From Kingella potus (GTDB lineage: Bacteria; Pseudomonadota; Gammaproteobacteria; Burkholderiales; Neisseriaceae), in contig NZ_UGJJ01000001.1 of the NCBI RefSeq assembly GCF_900451175.1, positions 434,001-498,000 on the forward strand: DNA of 64,000 nt. Reading direction: 5' to 3'. The position numbers and the translations under genes are program-made. The notes below the pieces were generated by a model. It worked only from the letters and a program-made list of their open reading frames with translations, ran no database searches and had not been told where the DNA came from. Of this stretch, positions 63,174 through 64,000 are shown piece by piece; positions within the stretch are counted from its first letter, which is position 1; every line of letters begins with the position of its first letter.

Positions 63174-64000
63174 ATGACCTGGCGCAAACAGCACCTTCTC
63201 ACCCTGACCGACCGCAGCCGCGAAGAAATCACCGCCCTGCTCGATTTGGCCGCCGAACTCAAAGCCGCAAAAAAAGCCGGACGCGAAGTGCGCCGGCTCG
63301 AGGGCAAAAACATCGCCCTGATTTTCGAGAAAACCTCCACCCGCACCCGCTGCGCCTTTGAAGTGGCCGCACGCGACCAGGGCGCGGGTCTGACCTATCT
63401 CGAGCCGGGCAACAGCCAGATCGGCCACAAAGAAAGCATCCGCGACACCGCCCGCGTCCTCGGCCGGATGTTCGACGGCATCGAATACCGTGGCTACGGG
63501 CAGGAAGTGGCCGAAGAGCTGGCGCGTTACGCCGGCGTGCCCGTGTTCAACGGCCTCACCGACGAATTCCACCCCACGCAAATGCTCGCCGACCTGCTGA
63601 CCATGCGCGAGCACAGCCCCAAACCCCTGTCCGACACCGCCTACGCCTATCTCGGCGACGCACGCTGCAATATGGGCAACTCCCTGCTGCTGACCGGCGC
63701 GCTGATGGGCATGGACGTGCGCATCGGTGCGCCGCAGGCTCTATGGCCGTCTGAAAGCCTCATTGCCAAAGCGCACGAACTGGCAGAAGAAAGCGGCGCG
63801 CGCATCCTCATCACCGCCGACCCGCACGAAGCCGTGCGCGGCGCAGACTTCGTCCACACCGACGTATGGGTCAGCATGGGCGAACCCAAAGAAGCGTGGC
63901 AGGAGCGCATCGACCTGCTCCGAGGCTACCGCGTAACCGCCGACATGATGGCCGCCACCGGCAATCCGCAGGCCAAATTCATGCACTGCCTGCCCGCCTT
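63174..64000 (+). CDS. argF: Ornithine carbamoyltransferase, C-terminus beyond window
   Basis: The first 275 residues are present. The enzyme makes citrulline from ornithine and carbamoyl phosphate in arginine synthesis. STRTR at 55-59 is the carbamoyl-phosphate site, HPTQ near 137-140 and FMHCLPA at the right edge are the other catalytic motifs, and the SMG loop is present in VSMGEP near 237. AAGGAG precedes ATG 63174 at ideal spacing. A DUS variant encodes Trp-Pro-Ser-Glu-Ser near residue 191. About 60 residues are expected to be missing. Confidence 0.95.
   Translation, partial: MTWRKQHLLTLTDRSREEITALLDLAAELKAAKKAGREVRRLEGKNIALIFEKTSTRTRCAFEVAARDQGAGLTYLEPGNSQIGHKESIRDTARVLGRMFDGIEYRGYGQEVAEELARYAGVPVFNGLTDEFHPTQMLADLLTMREHSPKPLSDTAYAYLGDARCNMGNSLLLTGALMGMDVRIGAPQALWPSESLIAKAHELAEESGARILITADPHEAVRGADFVHTDVWVSMGEPKEAWQERIDLLRGYRVTADMMAATGNPQAKFMHCLPA

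Overview
This is a GC-rich chromosomal stretch from a member of the Neisseriaceae. The main evidence is the very frequent 12-mer AGGCCGTCTGAA (the AG-DUS DNA uptake sequence) on both strands. It occurs singly, as inverted pairs that serve as terminators, and inside genes. Gene content agrees: a DMP19-type DNA mimic, NsrR/NnrS nitric-oxide functions, a ferroxidans-type GshA, and LapA/LapB. The GC content is high for the genus, so one of the GC-rich commensal Neisseria or a close relative fits best. I cannot name the species. I saw no tRNA, rRNA, CRISPR array, prophage or insertion sequence.

Layout. (1) From 18238 down to 1, and on past the left edge, runs one open frame on the minus strand. 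It encodes a giant protein of more than 6,079 residues: an N-terminal LEPR-XLL motif, about 20 beta-sandwich repeats, 17 CARDB-like repeats, an IPT/TIG-like module, a beta-propeller-like section and further Ig-like modules. Its DNA looks less GC-rich than the rest of the window. (2) 18.4-27.5 kb holds gshA, an alpha/beta-hydrolase/SAM-methyltransferase fusion, a nitronate monooxygenase, an internally shortened TonB-dependent receptor, and a nitrosative-stress group (hemerythrin and nnrS divergent from nsrR). (3) 27.5-35.3 kb holds hemC, heptose kinase rfaE/hldA, pyrF, several small or unknown genes, a DMP19-like gene and lapA-lapB. (4) 35.4-47.3 kb holds ilvE, a bestrophin, a DyP peroxidase, tkt, proB-proA, a cytochrome c' lipoprotein, a thioesterase, a lipoprotein, amiC and tsaE. 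(5) 47.4-64 kb holds recC, an RnfD-like membrane domain fused to FG-GAP/UnbV repeats, rph, yicC, trkA and trkH, an orphan ABC permease, an unknown exported protein and the start of argF.

Most gene ends carry inverted DUS pairs. Nine intergenic gaps from 22.9 kb to the right end (eight of them from 28.5 kb on) are filled by a second repeat family. Each full copy is two inverted, roughly 30-bp hairpins (one starts TAGGGTGTGTCGCC, the other ends GCAACACACCCTA) around a variable core, with DUS outside or even inside. There are about 17 full copies and about eight single arms. The architecture resembles REP doublets (REPINs), but here it is tied to the uptake sequence. This family, the giant LEPR-XLL/CARDB protein and the RnfD/FG-GAP fusion are the items most worth following up.

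Functional links: hemerythrin, NnrS and NsrR form a nitric-oxide response group. LapA/LapB and the heptose kinase serve lipopolysaccharide. ProB and ProA give proline, and ArgF serves arginine synthesis. TrkA/TrkH form a potassium uptake system whose two genes have been separated by repeats.
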